Origin: Arenibaculum pallidiluteum
GTDB taxonomy: Bacteria; Pseudomonadota; Alphaproteobacteria; Azospirillales; Azospirillaceae
DNA: 64,000 bases
NCBI RefSeq assembly: GCF_017355985.1
Contig: NZ_JAFIQU010000019.1
Location: 33,947 to 97,946 of the forward strand
Reading direction: 5' to 3'
Below are positions 7,644 to 16,784 of this stretch, piece after piece; the stretch's first letter is position 1, and each line of letters starts with the position of its first letter. The notes beneath the pieces were generated by a model that saw only the letters and a list, made by a program, of their open reading frames with translations, was not told the DNA's origin and did no database searches. The position numbers and the translations under genes are program-made.

Positions 7644-7668
7644 GGCCGGCCGCACGGTGCGGCCGGCC
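7644..7668. terminator. Perfect 11-bp hairpin between hydrolase and XapX genes
   Basis: Arms 7644-7654 and 7658-7668 are perfectly complementary around a CGG loop. It starts 14 bases after the hydrolase stop and lacks a T-run. It could attenuate transcription or protect the 3' end of the hydrolase message. Confidence 0.5.
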
Positions 7669-7708
7669 CGCCCCTGCTCCCGCCATCACAGATGGGAAGG
7701 GTCCTGGA

Positions 7709-7966
7709 ATGCCTTACCTGCTCTCGCTCGGCGCGGGCGTCCTCGTCGGCGTCATCTATGCGCTTCTGGGCGTGCGCTCGCCCGCTCCGCCCACCATCGC
7801 GCTGGTCGGGCTGCTGGGCATGCTCGTCGGCGAGCAGGTCGTTCCGGTCGCAAAACGGCTAATGGCTGGCGAGTCCGTGGCCGCCTTCATCCGGACCGAC
7901 TGCGCACGCCACGTACTCGGGCCGCAGGCCGGTGCCTCCGGGCCGCGCAACCACGAGCCGGTCTGA
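7709..7966 (+). CDS. XapX domain (DUF1427) small membrane protein
   Basis: This 85-residue protein begins with a hydrophobic hairpin. The motif ALLGVRSPAPPTIALVGLLGMLVGEQ at residues 18-43 is the hallmark of the XapX/DUF1427 family. Two membrane helices (about 3-21 and 28-48) are followed by a soluble tail of 35 residues. XapX proteins are frequently encoded beside amidohydrolases and cysteine hydrolases, as here, but have no established function. The next gene starts 43 bases downstream, consistent with one operon. Confidence 0.85.
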   Translation: MPYLLSLGAGVLVGVIYALLGVRSPAPPTIALVGLLGMLVGEQVVPVAKRLMAGESVAAFIRTDCARHVLGPQAGASGPRNHEPV

Positions 7967-8009
7967 CGGCCGGCCGCCTCCCTCGCCCCCCTTCGACGAG
8001 ACCCCGGAT

Positions 8010-9863
8010 ATGGCCCCGACCGCGCGCACCGAAGACCTCCTCATCGTCAACGCCGCGATCACGACGCTGGACCGCACGAACCCGGCCGCCGAAGCCGTGG
8101 CCATCCGGGACGGGAGGTTTCTCGCCGTCGGGTCCGAGGTCGAGGCGCGGGCGGCGGCACCCGATGCGACCGTGATCGATGCCGGCGGCCGGCGTATGAT
8201 CCCGGGGCTGATCGACAGCCACATCCACGTGATCCGCGGCGGGCTGAACTACAACATGGAGCTGCGCTGGGACGGTGTCCCGACTCTCGCCGACGCGATG
8301 GCGATGCTCCGCGCCCAGGTGGCGCGCACGCCCGCTCCCCAATGGGTGCGCGTCGTCGGCGGCTTCACCGAACATCAGTTCGCCGAGAAGCGCCTGCCGA
8401 CGCTTGACGAGATCAACCAGGCGGCGCCGGACACCCCGGTCTTCATCCTGCATCTCTATGACCGCGCCCTGCTGAACGCCGCCGCTCTCCGCGCGGTGGG
8501 CTACACGCGGGACACGCCGGAGCCGCCCGGAGGCGAGATCGCGCGGGACGGATCGGGCAACCCGACCGGACTTCTGCTGGCGCGGCCCAATGCGACGATC
8601 CTCTACGCGACGCTGGCCAAGGGGCCCAGGCTGCCGCCGGAGTACCAGCTCAACTCGACCCGCCACTTCATGCGCGAGCTGAACTCCCTGGGCGTCACGA
8701 GCGTGATCGACGCCGGCGGCGGGTTCCAGAACTATCCCGACGACTACGCGATCATCGAGCAGCTCCACGCCGAAGGCGCGCTGACGCTGCGCATCGCCTA
8801 CAACCTGTTCACCCAGCGGCCGAAGGAGGAGCTCGCGGACTTCGCCAACTGGTCGAAGTCGCTGAAGCCCGGGGACGGCGACGACACCTACCGGCACAAC
8901 GGTGCTGGCGAGATGCTCGTCTACTCGGCGGCCGACTTCGAGGACTTCCGCGTCGCACGGCCGGACCTGCCGCCGACCATGGAGGCCGAGTTGGAGCCGG
9001 TGATCCGCCTCCTGGCCGAGCGGCGCTGGCCCTGGCGGCTGCACGCGACGTATGACGAGACCATCGGGCGCGCGCTGGACGTCTTCGAGAAGGTGAACCG
9101 TGACATTCCCCTTCAGGGGCTCAACTGGTTCTTCGACCACGCGGAAACGGTCAGCCGACGCAACATCGACAGGATCGCGGCGCTCGGTGGTGGCATCGCG
9201 GTCCAGCACCGCATGGCCTTTCAGGGCGAGGATTTCGTCGAGCGCTATGGCAGCCGGGCGGCCGAGGCGACACCGCCGATCGCCGCGATGCTCGAGGCCG
9301 GCCTGCCGGTGGGCGCGGGAACCGATGCCACCCGCGTGGCCAGCTACAATCCCTGGGTATCGCTCTCCTGGCTCGTCACCGGCCGGACGGTGGGCGGCCT
9401 GCGGCTCTATCCGCCGGTAAACCGCCAGGATCGCGAGACGGCGCTCAGGCTCTGGACCGAGGCCAACACGTGGTTCTCCAGCGAGCAGGGTAAGAAGGGC
9501 CAGATCAAACAAGGCCAGCTCGCCGACCTGGCTCTGCTCAGTGCCGACTACTTCGCCGTCCCCGAGGGCGAGATCGCGCAGCTCCGCGCCGACCTGACGG
9601 TGCTGGGCGGCGTGGTCGTGCACGGCAGCGGCGGCTTCTCGGACCTCGCGCCCGAGCTTCCGCGGCCGATGCCGGATTGGTCGCCCGTTGCGGCGCCGCG
9701 GCAGGCCACCCGCCCGAACCCCACCCTGGCCCTGACCTGCACTTGCCGCAACGGTTGCGCGGTCCACGGCCACGACCATGCCGCCGCGCTGGGATCGCGC
9801 CCGCCCGCGTCGGACGAGAGGACGTTCTGGGGTGTGCTCGGCTGCAGCTGCTGGGCCATCTGA
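8010..9863 (+). CDS. Amidohydrolase (YtcJ-like) with Cys/His-rich C-terminal tail
   Basis: This 617-residue amidohydrolase-3-type enzyme has an N-terminal beta sandwich and the metal motif DSHIHV near residues 70-75. The TIM barrel contains later His and Asp ligands (WFFDHAET and VGAGTDATR), and the C-terminal strand is LADLALLSADYF. The family hydrolyses C-N bonds; the substrate is unknown. Odd feature: after the usual end near residue 560 comes a tail with Cys577, Cys579, Cys583, His586, His588, His590, Cys612 and Cys614, which looks metal-binding. The ATG at 8010 is preferred over 7932, which would overlap XapX. Confidence 0.85.
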   Translation: MAPTARTEDLLIVNAAITTLDRTNPAAEAVAIRDGRFLAVGSEVEARAAAPDATVIDAGGRRMIPGLIDSHIHVIRGGLNYNMELRWDGVPTLADAMAMLRAQVARTPAPQWVRVVGGFTEHQFAEKRLPTLDEINQAAPDTPVFILHLYDRALLNAAALRAVGYTRDTPEPPGGEIARDGSGNPTGLLLARPNATILYATLAKGPRLPPEYQLNSTRHFMRELNSLGVTSVIDAGGGFQNYPDDYAIIEQLHAEGALTLRIAYNLFTQRPKEELADFANWSKSLKPGDGDDTYRHNGAGEMLVYSAADFEDFRVARPDLPPTMEAELEPVIRLLAERRWPWRLHATYDETIGRALDVFEKVNRDIPLQGLNWFFDHAETVSRRNIDRIAALGGGIAVQHRMAFQGEDFVERYGSRAAEATPPIAAMLEAGLPVGAGTDATRVASYNPWVSLSWLVTGRTVGGLRLYPPVNRQDRETALRLWTEANTWFSSEQGKKGQIKQGQLADLALLSADYFAVPEGEIAQLRADLTVLGGVVVHGSGGFSDLAPELPRPMPDWSPVAAPRQATRPNPTLALTCTCRNGCAVHGHDHAAALGSRPPASDERTFWGVLGCSCWAI

Positions 9864-9874
9864 AGGGGGCCGCC

Positions 9875-10330
9875 ATGACGGGAACGACCCTGCAACCATG
9901 GGACCGGCCGCGCACGGGCCGCGTGCCGACGCCGATCGCCGCCATCCTTGACTGGACAGGAACCGCGCTCCTCGCCCGCCTCGCCCTGGCCGCGCCCTTC
10001 CTCGCCAGTGGGATCGGCAAGGCGCTGGATTTCGGTGGCGCGACCGCGGAAACGGCCCAGCTCGGCTTCGCGGCACCGGGCCTAGTCGCCCTGGCCGTCA
10101 TACTGACGCAACTCGGCGGGACTGCCCTGTTCCTGACGCGACGCTGGTGCTGGCTCGGCGCGGGCCTGCTGGCCGGCTTCACCGTGGCCGCGACGCTGAT
10201 CGCCCACGCGTTCTGGACATTTGAGGGCGCCGACCGGATCCGGCAGCTCATGACCTTTCTCGAGCATCTCGCGATCATCGGCGGCTTCGGCGCGGCAGCC
10301 GCTCTGCAGCATCGGCAGACGGCGCCATGA
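9875..10330 (+). CDS. DoxX family membrane protein
   Basis: This 151-residue protein has four predicted membrane helices (about 30-50, 68-88, 92-112 and 125-145). It has the DoxX signature: ARLALAAPFLASGIGKALDF at the first helix and EHLAIIGGFGAAAAL at the last. DoxX-like proteins are small inner-membrane proteins, in some cases linked to respiratory or redox functions; no specific reaction can be assigned. It starts 11 bases after the amidohydrolase stop and overlaps the MFS gene by 4 bases (ATGA), so it is part of the same operon. Confidence 0.8.
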   Translation: MTGTTLQPWDRPRTGRVPTPIAAILDWTGTALLARLALAAPFLASGIGKALDFGGATAETAQLGFAAPGLVALAVILTQLGGTALFLTRRWCWLGAGLLAGFTVAATLIAHAFWTFEGADRIRQLMTFLEHLAIIGGFGAAAALQHRQTAP

Positions 10331-11970
10331 CGGCCGACACCTCGCCGGGCGCTGGTTCCGACGCCGCCTCGACGCCGCGCGCCGGCGCCTTCGCGCCACT
10401 GCGCAACCGTCTCTTCGCGGTGCTATGGGCGGCGACGGTGCTGGGCAATGTCGGCACCTTCATGCGGGACGTCGCCAGCGCTTGGCTGGTGCTCGACCTC
10501 TCGGGCTCGCCGGGGGCCGTGGCGCTGGTGCAGGCGGCTGCGACGCTGCCGATCTTCCTGCTGGCGATTCCCGCGGGCGTACTGTCGGACATCATGGACC
10601 GGCGGCGCATGCTGATCGCGGTGCAATGCGCCCTCGCCTGCGTCAGCGCCGCCTTGATGCTGCTGGCCTCGACCGGCAGCGCCACGGTCGCGAGCATCGC
10701 GGCGCTGACCTTCCTCGGCGGCGTCGGAGCGGCGCTGATGGCGCCGTCCTGGCAGGCGATCGTGCCGGAGCTGGTGCCACGGTCCGAGCTGAAGGGGGCG
10801 ATCGCCTTGAACAGCCTGGGCTTCAACATCTCGCGCGCCATCGGCCCCGCACTGGGCGGCGCGATCCTGGCGGGGTTCGGGGCGGCTGCGACATATGCGG
10901 CGGACGTGCTGACCTATGCCGTCGTCGTGGCGTCCCTGCTGTGGTGGCGGCGTGAACCCGCGACCCGCGATGCGCTGTCCGAGGAGTTCACGGGCGCGCT
11001 GAAGGCAGGGCTGCGCTTCGCCCGCGCCAGCCGGGACACGCACCGCGTCCTCCTGCGCGCCGGCCTCTTCTTCGCCTGCGCCAGCGCATTGTGGGCGCTC
11101 CTTCCGGTGGTCGCGGGGCCGATGCTTGGCGGCGGCCCCGGCTTCTACGGCCTGCTGCTGGCCTCGGTGGGCGCCGGTGCGGTGGGCGGTGCCGTGTTGC
11201 TGCCGAAGCTGCGCGGACGTCTGAGCCCCGACGGCATCCTGCTGGCGGGCTCGGTCGTCACGGCGGCCCTGATGGCGGTGCTGTCCCTTGCCCCGCCGCG
11301 CTGGGCCGCGGTGCCGATCCTGCTGGTGCAGGGGGCCGCCTGGATTGCGGTACTGACGACGCTCAACGCGACGATGCAAGGCATTCTGCCGAACTGGGTC
11401 CGCGGCCGTGGCCTGGCTCTGTACCTCACGGTGTTCAACGGCGCGATGACCGCCGGCAGCCTCGCCTGGGGAGGGCTGGCCGAGGCGGCTGGCGTGCCAG
11501 CCACCCTGTGCGCCGGCGCCGCTGGCCTGCTCGCCGTGGCACTCGCCGTCCGGGGCCGCCCGCTTCCGGCCGGCGAGGCCGACCTGGCCCCATCCAACCA
11601 TTGGCCGGAACCGCTGCTGGCGGCGCCGGTCCGCGGCGACCGCGGCCCGGTGCTGATCACCGTCGAGTACCGGATCCACGAAGGCGACCGTCCCGGCTTC
11701 CTCGCCGTGCTGGGACGCCTTTCGGAGGAGCGGCGGCGCGACGGGGCCTATGCCTGGGGCGTCAGCGAGGATGCCTCCGACCCGCAGCGTATCGTTGAAT
11801 GGTTCTTCGTCGAATCGTGGTTCGAGCACCTGCGCCAGCACAGGCGGGTGTCCCACGCCGACGCGGACGTCCAGGCAGAGGTGCTTGCCTTCCACCGCTC
11901 CGCCCAGCCGCCGGCGGTCACGCATTTCCTCGCCGTCGATCGAGGAGACCCGGCCGGACCACCGCCCTGA
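10327..11970 (+). CDS. MFS_3 transporter fused to a C-terminal monooxygenase-like domain
   Basis: The product is 547 residues. Residues about 20-415 form a 12-helix major facilitator of the MFS_3/transmembrane-secretion-effector type (EntS-like), with LSDIMDRRRMLI as the conserved loop after helix 2. Residues about 435-540 form a soluble ferredoxin-like domain (VLITVEYRIHEGDRPGFLAVLGRLSEERR) resembling antibiotic-biosynthesis-monooxygenase folds. This two-part arrangement is known in the MFS_3 family. Export of a small organic compound is likely; the substrate is unknown. The start overlaps the DoxX stop. Confidence 0.85.
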   Translation: MTADTSPGAGSDAASTPRAGAFAPLRNRLFAVLWAATVLGNVGTFMRDVASAWLVLDLSGSPGAVALVQAAATLPIFLLAIPAGVLSDIMDRRRMLIAVQCALACVSAALMLLASTGSATVASIAALTFLGGVGAALMAPSWQAIVPELVPRSELKGAIALNSLGFNISRAIGPALGGAILAGFGAAATYAADVLTYAVVVASLLWWRREPATRDALSEEFTGALKAGLRFARASRDTHRVLLRAGLFFACASALWALLPVVAGPMLGGGPGFYGLLLASVGAGAVGGAVLLPKLRGRLSPDGILLAGSVVTAALMAVLSLAPPRWAAVPILLVQGAAWIAVLTTLNATMQGILPNWVRGRGLALYLTVFNGAMTAGSLAWGGLAEAAGVPATLCAGAAGLLAVALAVRGRPLPAGEADLAPSNHWPEPLLAAPVRGDRGPVLITVEYRIHEGDRPGFLAVLGRLSEERRRDGAYAWGVSEDASDPQRIVEWFFVESWFEHLRQHRRVSHADADVQAEVLAFHRSAQPPAVTHFLAVDRGDPAGPPP

Positions 11971-12056
11971 CGGCGGCGGGTGCAGCCGAATGACGAGGAT
12001 CTCCCCTCCTCCCCAAGTTCCGGTTCCAGCAAAGAAGCAATGAAGGAGAACACGCC

Positions 12057-12881
12057 ATGGGTACGATCACCACCAAGGACGGCACGCAGATCTACTTCAA
12101 GGATTGGGGCTCGGGACCGCCCGTGGTTTTCAGCCACGGCTGGCCGCTGACGGCCGACAGCTGGGAATCGCAGATGTTCTTCCTGGCCTCCAACGGCTAC
12201 CGGTGTATCGCCCATGACCGGCGCGGCCACGGCCGCTCCAGCCAGCCCTGGCACGGCAACGAGATGGACACCTATGCCGACGACCTCGCGGAGCTGATCA
12301 CGACGCTGGAGCTGGAGGACGCGACGCTGTTCGGGTTCTCGACCGGCGGAGGTGAGGTCGCCCGCTACATCGGGCGCCATGGCACGGCGCGGATCGCCAA
12401 GGCCGGGCTGATCTCGGCCGTGCCGCCGCTGATGCTGAAGACCGAGGCCAATCCCGGAGGCCTGCCGCGCGAGGTCTTCGACGGCATCCGGGCGGCCAGC
12501 CTGGCCGACCGCTCGCAGCTGTACAAGGACCTCGCCGCCGGACCGTTCTTCGGCTTCAACCGGCCGGGCGCCAAGGCCTCGCAGGGGATGATCGATTCCT
12601 TCTGGATGCAGGGCATGATGGGAGGGCACAAGAATACCTACGACTGCATCAGGGCCTTTTCGGAAACCGACTTCACCGAGGACCTGAAGAAGTTCGACGT
12701 CCCGACCCTGATCGTGCACGGGGACGACGACCAGGTCGTGCCCATCGAGGCGGCCGCCTTTGCATCGGCCAGGCTGGTCCGCAATGCGACCCTGAAGGTC
12801 TACAAGGGCGGGCCGCACGGCATTACGGACACTCACAAGGAACAGCTCAACGCCGATCTGCTGGAATTCCTGAGAACCTGA
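12057..12881 (+). CDS. Alpha/beta hydrolase, non-heme chloroperoxidase type
   Basis: This 274-residue protein matches the length and motifs of cofactor-free chloroperoxidases/perhydrolases. The oxyanion motif is SHGWPL, the nucleophile elbow GFSTGGG has Ser95, the acid is Asp225 in HGDDDQVVP, and the base is His254 in GPHGI. Such enzymes are esterases that form peracids with hydrogen peroxide and a carboxylic acid; true halogenation in vivo is doubtful. A good ribosome binding site (AAGGAG) precedes the ATG. It follows the MFS gene by 86 bases on the same strand. Cytosolic. Confidence 0.88.
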   Translation: MGTITTKDGTQIYFKDWGSGPPVVFSHGWPLTADSWESQMFFLASNGYRCIAHDRRGHGRSSQPWHGNEMDTYADDLAELITTLELEDATLFGFSTGGGEVARYIGRHGTARIAKAGLISAVPPLMLKTEANPGGLPREVFDGIRAASLADRSQLYKDLAAGPFFGFNRPGAKASQGMIDSFWMQGMMGGHKNTYDCIRAFSETDFTEDLKKFDVPTLIVHGDDDQVVPIEAAAFASARLVRNATLKVYKGGPHGITDTHKEQLNADLLEFLRT

Positions 12882-12950
12882 AACCGCCATGCGCTCCGGC
12901 CCAGGCCCAGGCTTGGGCGGGGCGCCATCCGGCTATGCGGGGAAGCTCCC

Positions 12951-13415
12951 ATGACTCCTATCGTGCTGGCGCTGCTGGCCGGAACCGTGGCGGGCCTGCG
13001 CGCCATGACGGCCCTGGCGGCCGTGAGCTGGGCTGCCTATCTGGGGTGGCTTGACCTCGGCGGCACGTGGCTGGGCTTTCTCGGCCATCCCTGGACGCCT
13101 TGGATCCTGACGGTCCTGGCCATGGCCGAATACGTGACGGACCAGCTCCCGTCCACGCCCAGCCGCACCGTTCCCCTGCAGTTCGGGGCGCGCATTGCCT
13201 CCGGCGCGATGTCCGGCGCCGCGATCGGAAGCATGGCCGGCCTCCTCGCTGCGGGCGCCGCCGCCGGCATGGCAGGGGCCGTGATCGGCACGCTGGGCGG
13301 CCGTGCCGCCCGGGCACGGCTTGCCTGCGCCTTCGGGCGGGACCGCCCTGCCGCCCTTTTGGAGGACGCAATCGCGATCGGCGCGGCCCTGCTTGCGGTG
13401 AGTGCCGTGCCATGA
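12951..13415 (+). CDS. DUF4126 family membrane protein
   Basis: The product is 154 residues with four to five hydrophobic segments and family features GLRAMTALAAVSW near residue 16, ADQLPSTPSRT-like text (VTDQLPSTPSRTVPLQFGARIASGA) and a glycine-rich third segment. The Ala/Gly-rich helix GAAAGMAGAVIGTLGG is typical of DUF4126. Function unknown. The stop overlaps the start of the FAD oxidoreductase by 4 bases (ATGA), suggesting the two are made together; a membrane partner for the oxidoreductase is possible but unproven. Confidence 0.8.
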   Translation: MTPIVLALLAGTVAGLRAMTALAAVSWAAYLGWLDLGGTWLGFLGHPWTPWILTVLAMAEYVTDQLPSTPSRTVPLQFGARIASGAMSGAAIGSMAGLLAAGAAAGMAGAVIGTLGGRAARARLACAFGRDRPAALLEDAIAIGAALLAVSAVP

Positions 13416-14788
13416 GCCACGCCTTCGATGCCATCGTCATTGGCGCGGGCCAGGCTGGTCCGCCGCTGGCCGACCGGCTCACGCGGGCCGGCATGACCGT
13501 CGCGCTGGTCGAGCGCAAGTTGTTCGGAGGCACCTGCGTGAACACCGGCTGCATGCCGACGAAGACGCTGGTCGCGAGCGCCCAGGCTGCGCATATCGCG
13601 CGCCGCGGCGCCGAGTACGGCGTCGTCATCGACAGCCCGGTCCGCATCGACATGGGCCGCGTGAAGGCGCGGGCCGACGCGGTGTCGGCCCGAGCGCGCG
13701 GCAATGTCGAGCACTGGCTGCGGCAGATGCCGGGCTGCACCGTGATCGAGGGGCATGCGCGCTTCGAAGGACCTCGAAGCGTCCGTGTCGGCGAAGATCT
13801 GCTGACGGCACCGCGGATCTTCATCAATGTCGGCGGCCGTGCCGCAGTGCCGCCCCTGCCGGGCGTCGATCGCGTGCCCACCCTGACCAACACCTCCATG
13901 CTCCAGCTCGACCAGGTTCCCGATCATCTGGTCGTCGTCGGCGGCAGCTATATCGGCCTTGAATTTGCGCAGATGTACCGCCGCTTCGGTGCGAGGGTGA
14001 CGATCGTCGAGAAGGGGCCGCGCCTCATTGCCCGAGAGGACGAGGACGTCTCCGCCGCGATCCGCGACATCCTCGCCGGCGAGGGGATCGCCATCCGCAC
14101 GAACGCGGAATGCATCAGCTTTGCGCGGGCCGGGGACGGTGTGCGCGTCGGCGTCTCGTGCTCCGACGGAGAGCCGGCGGTCGACGGCTCCCATGTCCTG
14201 CTCGCCGTGGGCCGGCGGCCCAACACCGACGACCTTGACCTTGATCGGGCAGGCGTTGCCGTCGACGCGCGGGGCTACATCACCGTCGACGAGAGCCTCG
14301 CGACGACGACCGCGGGAATCTGGGCCCTTGGTGACTGCAACGGCCGGGGCGCCTTCACCCACACGGCCTACAACGACTTCGAGATCGTCGCGGCGAACCT
14401 CCTGGATGGTGAGGTTCGCCGGGTTTCGGACCGCGTTCCCGCCTACGCGCTCTACATCGATCCGCCGCTGGGCCGGGCTGGCATGACCGAGGCCCAGGCC
14501 CGGGCGACGGGGCGCCCGCTCCTGATCGGCCGGCGTTCCATGTCGCGCGTCGGCCGCGCCATCGAGAAAGGCGAGACCCAGGGCTTCATGAGCGTCGTAG
14601 TCGATGCCGGGACGCGCAGGATCCTCGGCGCGGCGATCCTCGGGGTCGGCGGCGACGAGGCGATCCACGGGCTGCTGGACGCGATGCATGCCGGGGCGGA
14701 CTATGCCACCCTGCAGCGCGCGGTGCCGATCCACCCGACGGTGTCCGAGCTCATCCCGACCATGCTGGGTGAGATGGGTGCGGGCTGA
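13412..14788 (+). CDS. FAD-dependent disulfide oxidoreductase (MerA-like group)
   Basis: This 458-residue class I pyridine-nucleotide disulfide oxidoreductase has FAD motif GAGQAG (11-16), redox pair Cys42/Cys47 in TCVNTGCMPTK, NAD(P) motif GGSYIGLEFAQ, FAD motif WALGDCNG, and C-terminal active base in HPTVSELIP. It resembles proteins often annotated as mercuric reductase, but lacks both the N-terminal HMA domain and the C-terminal vicinal cysteines needed to accept Hg(II). A different disulfide or quinone substrate is therefore more likely. It is coupled to DUF4126 and its 3' end overlaps the convergent kinase gene by 38 bases. Confidence 0.85.
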   Translation: MSHAFDAIVIGAGQAGPPLADRLTRAGMTVALVERKLFGGTCVNTGCMPTKTLVASAQAAHIARRGAEYGVVIDSPVRIDMGRVKARADAVSARARGNVEHWLRQMPGCTVIEGHARFEGPRSVRVGEDLLTAPRIFINVGGRAAVPPLPGVDRVPTLTNTSMLQLDQVPDHLVVVGGSYIGLEFAQMYRRFGARVTIVEKGPRLIAREDEDVSAAIRDILAGEGIAIRTNAECISFARAGDGVRVGVSCSDGEPAVDGSHVLLAVGRRPNTDDLDLDRAGVAVDARGYITVDESLATTTAGIWALGDCNGRGAFTHTAYNDFEIVAANLLDGEVRRVSDRVPAYALYIDPPLGRAGMTEAQARATGRPLLIGRRSMSRVGRAIEKGETQGFMSVVVDAGTRRILGAAILGVGGDEAIHGLLDAMHAGADYATLQRAVPIHPTVSELIPTMLGEMGAG

Positions 14789-16784
14789 CCGCTGCGGCCG
14801 CGACCTCCGCCTGCGCCATGGCCGGCAGGGCCAGCTGGAAGACCGCGCCCTGTGGGCTCGCCTGTGCGACCGACAGGAGCCCCCCATGGGCCTCCACGAT
14901 CGACCGGCAGATCGAAAGCCCCATTCCCATGCCCGAGGCCTTGGTGGTGAAGAAGGGGTCGAAAAGACGCTCGCGGGTCGCGGGATCGAGGCCGGGGCCG
15001 GTGTCCTTCACGGAGACCAGCACCGTGCCGGCTCCGTCGCTCCAGGACCGGATATCGAGCTCCCGCGGCCGGTCCGGGACCGAGATCATGGCTTCCAGCC
15101 CGTTCATGATCAGGTTCAGCAGGCATTGCTGCAGCTGAATCCGGTCACCGCGCACAGGGGGTAGGTCACGGGCCAGGTCCAGCCCGGTCCGAATGCCGCT
15201 GCGCCGGCATTCGCTCTCGGCCAGCAGGAGCACCTCGTGGATGACCTGGTTCATCTGCACGCAGGTCGGCTCGGGTGTCGTTTTCTTCATCAGCGCGCGG
15301 ATGCTGGCGATCACCTCGCCGGCCCGGCTGCCGTCCCGCACGATCCGGCGCACGGCCTGGCGTGCCTCGTCCAGCTCAACCGGCTCGCGCGCGAGCCAAC
15401 GCAGGCAGGCATTCGCGTTCGTGACCACGGCCGTGAGCGGCTGGTTGATTTCGTGGGCGATGGATGCTGCGAGCTCTCCCATGGTGGTCAGGCGGCTGGC
15501 GCGCGTCAGTGCGGCCAGAAGGGCGCTCGCCTCGTTGCGCGCGTCGATCTCGGCCGTCACGTCCGATCCCGCGCCGCGATAGCCCAGGAACTGTCCGTCC
15601 TCGTCGAAGATGGGCTTGCCGCTGACCTTGACGTCGCGATGCGTTCCGTCGCCGCGGTGCACCCGCATCAGCACGTTCCGGAAAGGCTGGTGGCCGTGCA
15701 TCCGCTGCGGCAGCGACGCGGAATCCCGGGTATCCAGGGCGGTCAGCGGCAGCGCCTCCCAGGCGGAGCCGATCAGCCCGTCGCAATCCTGGCCGAAGAC
15801 TCCCCGCGCGCCCGGGGACAGGAATCTCAGCGACAGGTCGGGCCCGGTCTCCCAGATCCAGTCGGAGACGATCTCGGCGATGTCCCGGAAGCGCGCGTCG
15901 CTCTCGCGGCGGGCCAGCTCGGCCTGCCACTGCTCCGTGATGTCGAGCCCGATGGAGACGACGTATTGGAGCCGACCGAGCTCGTTGGTAACGCCTGTGT
16001 TCGTCCACCGGATCAGGCGCAGGCTGCCGTCATGGGCCAGCCAGTGGTTGGTGCCGACGATCAGGTCGCTCGGCCCCGTCACCTCGCGCATGCGCGCCTT
16101 CACCATCGCCGCCTCGTGAGGTGGGATTACGAGGTCGTACTCGCAGCGCCCCAGCACGTCCGCGGCCTTGAGCCCGGTCAGCCGCTCAGCCGCCTGATTG
16201 AAGCGCAGGAAGCACTCCTCGCCGTCGAGAGCGATCACCAGGGCATCGGTGTTGTTCAGGATCGCCGAGAAGAACTTCTGCTCGGCCTGGCGCTCGGCGA
16301 TCTCGGTCCTCAGCGCATGGTTTGTCGTCTCGAGCGCGGCGGTGCGCTCGCGCACGCGCGCCTCCAGCTCGTCCTGCATGCGACGGAGCGACAGCTCGAC
16401 TTTGCGACGCCGCGAACTCAGAAGGCCCGTCGCCAAGGCGGAGGCCAGGAAGGTCCCGAAATAGGCGAGGCTATCCCGGCCGATCCTCAACGAGCCAAGG
16501 GGATGCATGAAGAAGTAGTCGAAGCCCAGAGCTGACAACGTGATGGCCAGCAGTCCCGGCCCGAGCCCCGCCAGCCAAGCGGTCGTGGCGACGGCCGCAA
16601 GCAGGAAGAAGGGAACCGGTATCGGACCCAGACGCTCCAGCAACGCGGTCAGAAGCAACGCCGCGAACACGGAGGCAACGGCCAGACCGTAACGATGGAA
16701 AGCCGAAGGCAGGATCGTTTCCCCCGTTGCCCCCGCTCCGCCCAGCCTTTCCATCCGTTGCGTCCAGCCAATGGAATGGGCCAA
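14751..16784 (-). CDS. DUF4118-PAS-PAS sensor histidine kinase
   Basis: The product is 677 residues. A DUF4118 membrane domain (KdpD-like, three to four helices, about 30-130) is followed by a coiled-coil linker (ELEARVRERTAALETTNHALRTEI). Two PAS domains lie at about 168-285 and 295-415, the second with a PAC segment (FLGYRGAGSDVTAEI). The kinase core has H-box SIAHEINQPLTAVVTNANACLRWL, N-box NLIMNGLEAM, and G boxes KDTGPGLDP and GMGMGLSICRSIVEAHGG. There is no adjacent regulator on the same strand; the divergent receiver protein at 16975 is the likely partner. An ATG at 16754 is an alternative start. Confidence 0.88.
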   Translation of the reverse strand: MAHSIGWTQRMERLGGAGATGETILPSAFHRYGLAVASVFAALLLTALLERLGPIPVPFFLLAAVATTAWLAGLGPGLLAITLSALGFDYFFMHPLGSLRIGRDSLAYFGTFLASALATGLLSSRRRKVELSLRRMQDELEARVRERTAALETTNHALRTEIAERQAEQKFFSAILNNTDALVIALDGEECFLRFNQAAERLTGLKAADVLGRCEYDLVIPPHEAAMVKARMREVTGPSDLIVGTNHWLAHDGSLRLIRWTNTGVTNELGRLQYVVSIGLDITEQWQAELARRESDARFRDIAEIVSDWIWETGPDLSLRFLSPGARGVFGQDCDGLIGSAWEALPLTALDTRDSASLPQRMHGHQPFRNVLMRVHRGDGTHRDVKVSGKPIFDEDGQFLGYRGAGSDVTAEIDARNEASALLAALTRASRLTTMGELAASIAHEINQPLTAVVTNANACLRWLAREPVELDEARQAVRRIVRDGSRAGEVIASIRALMKKTTPEPTCVQMNQVIHEVLLLAESECRRSGIRTGLDLARDLPPVRGDRIQLQQCLLNLIMNGLEAMISVPDRPRELDIRSWSDGAGTVLVSVKDTGPGLDPATRERLFDPFFTTKASGMGMGLSICRSIVEAHGGLLSVAQASPQGAVFQLALPAMAQAEVAAAAVSPHPSHPAWSG

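Noticed and set aside
13412..14788. Mercuric reductase
   Set aside because: The C-terminal cysteine pair and HMA domain are absent and no other mer gene is near.
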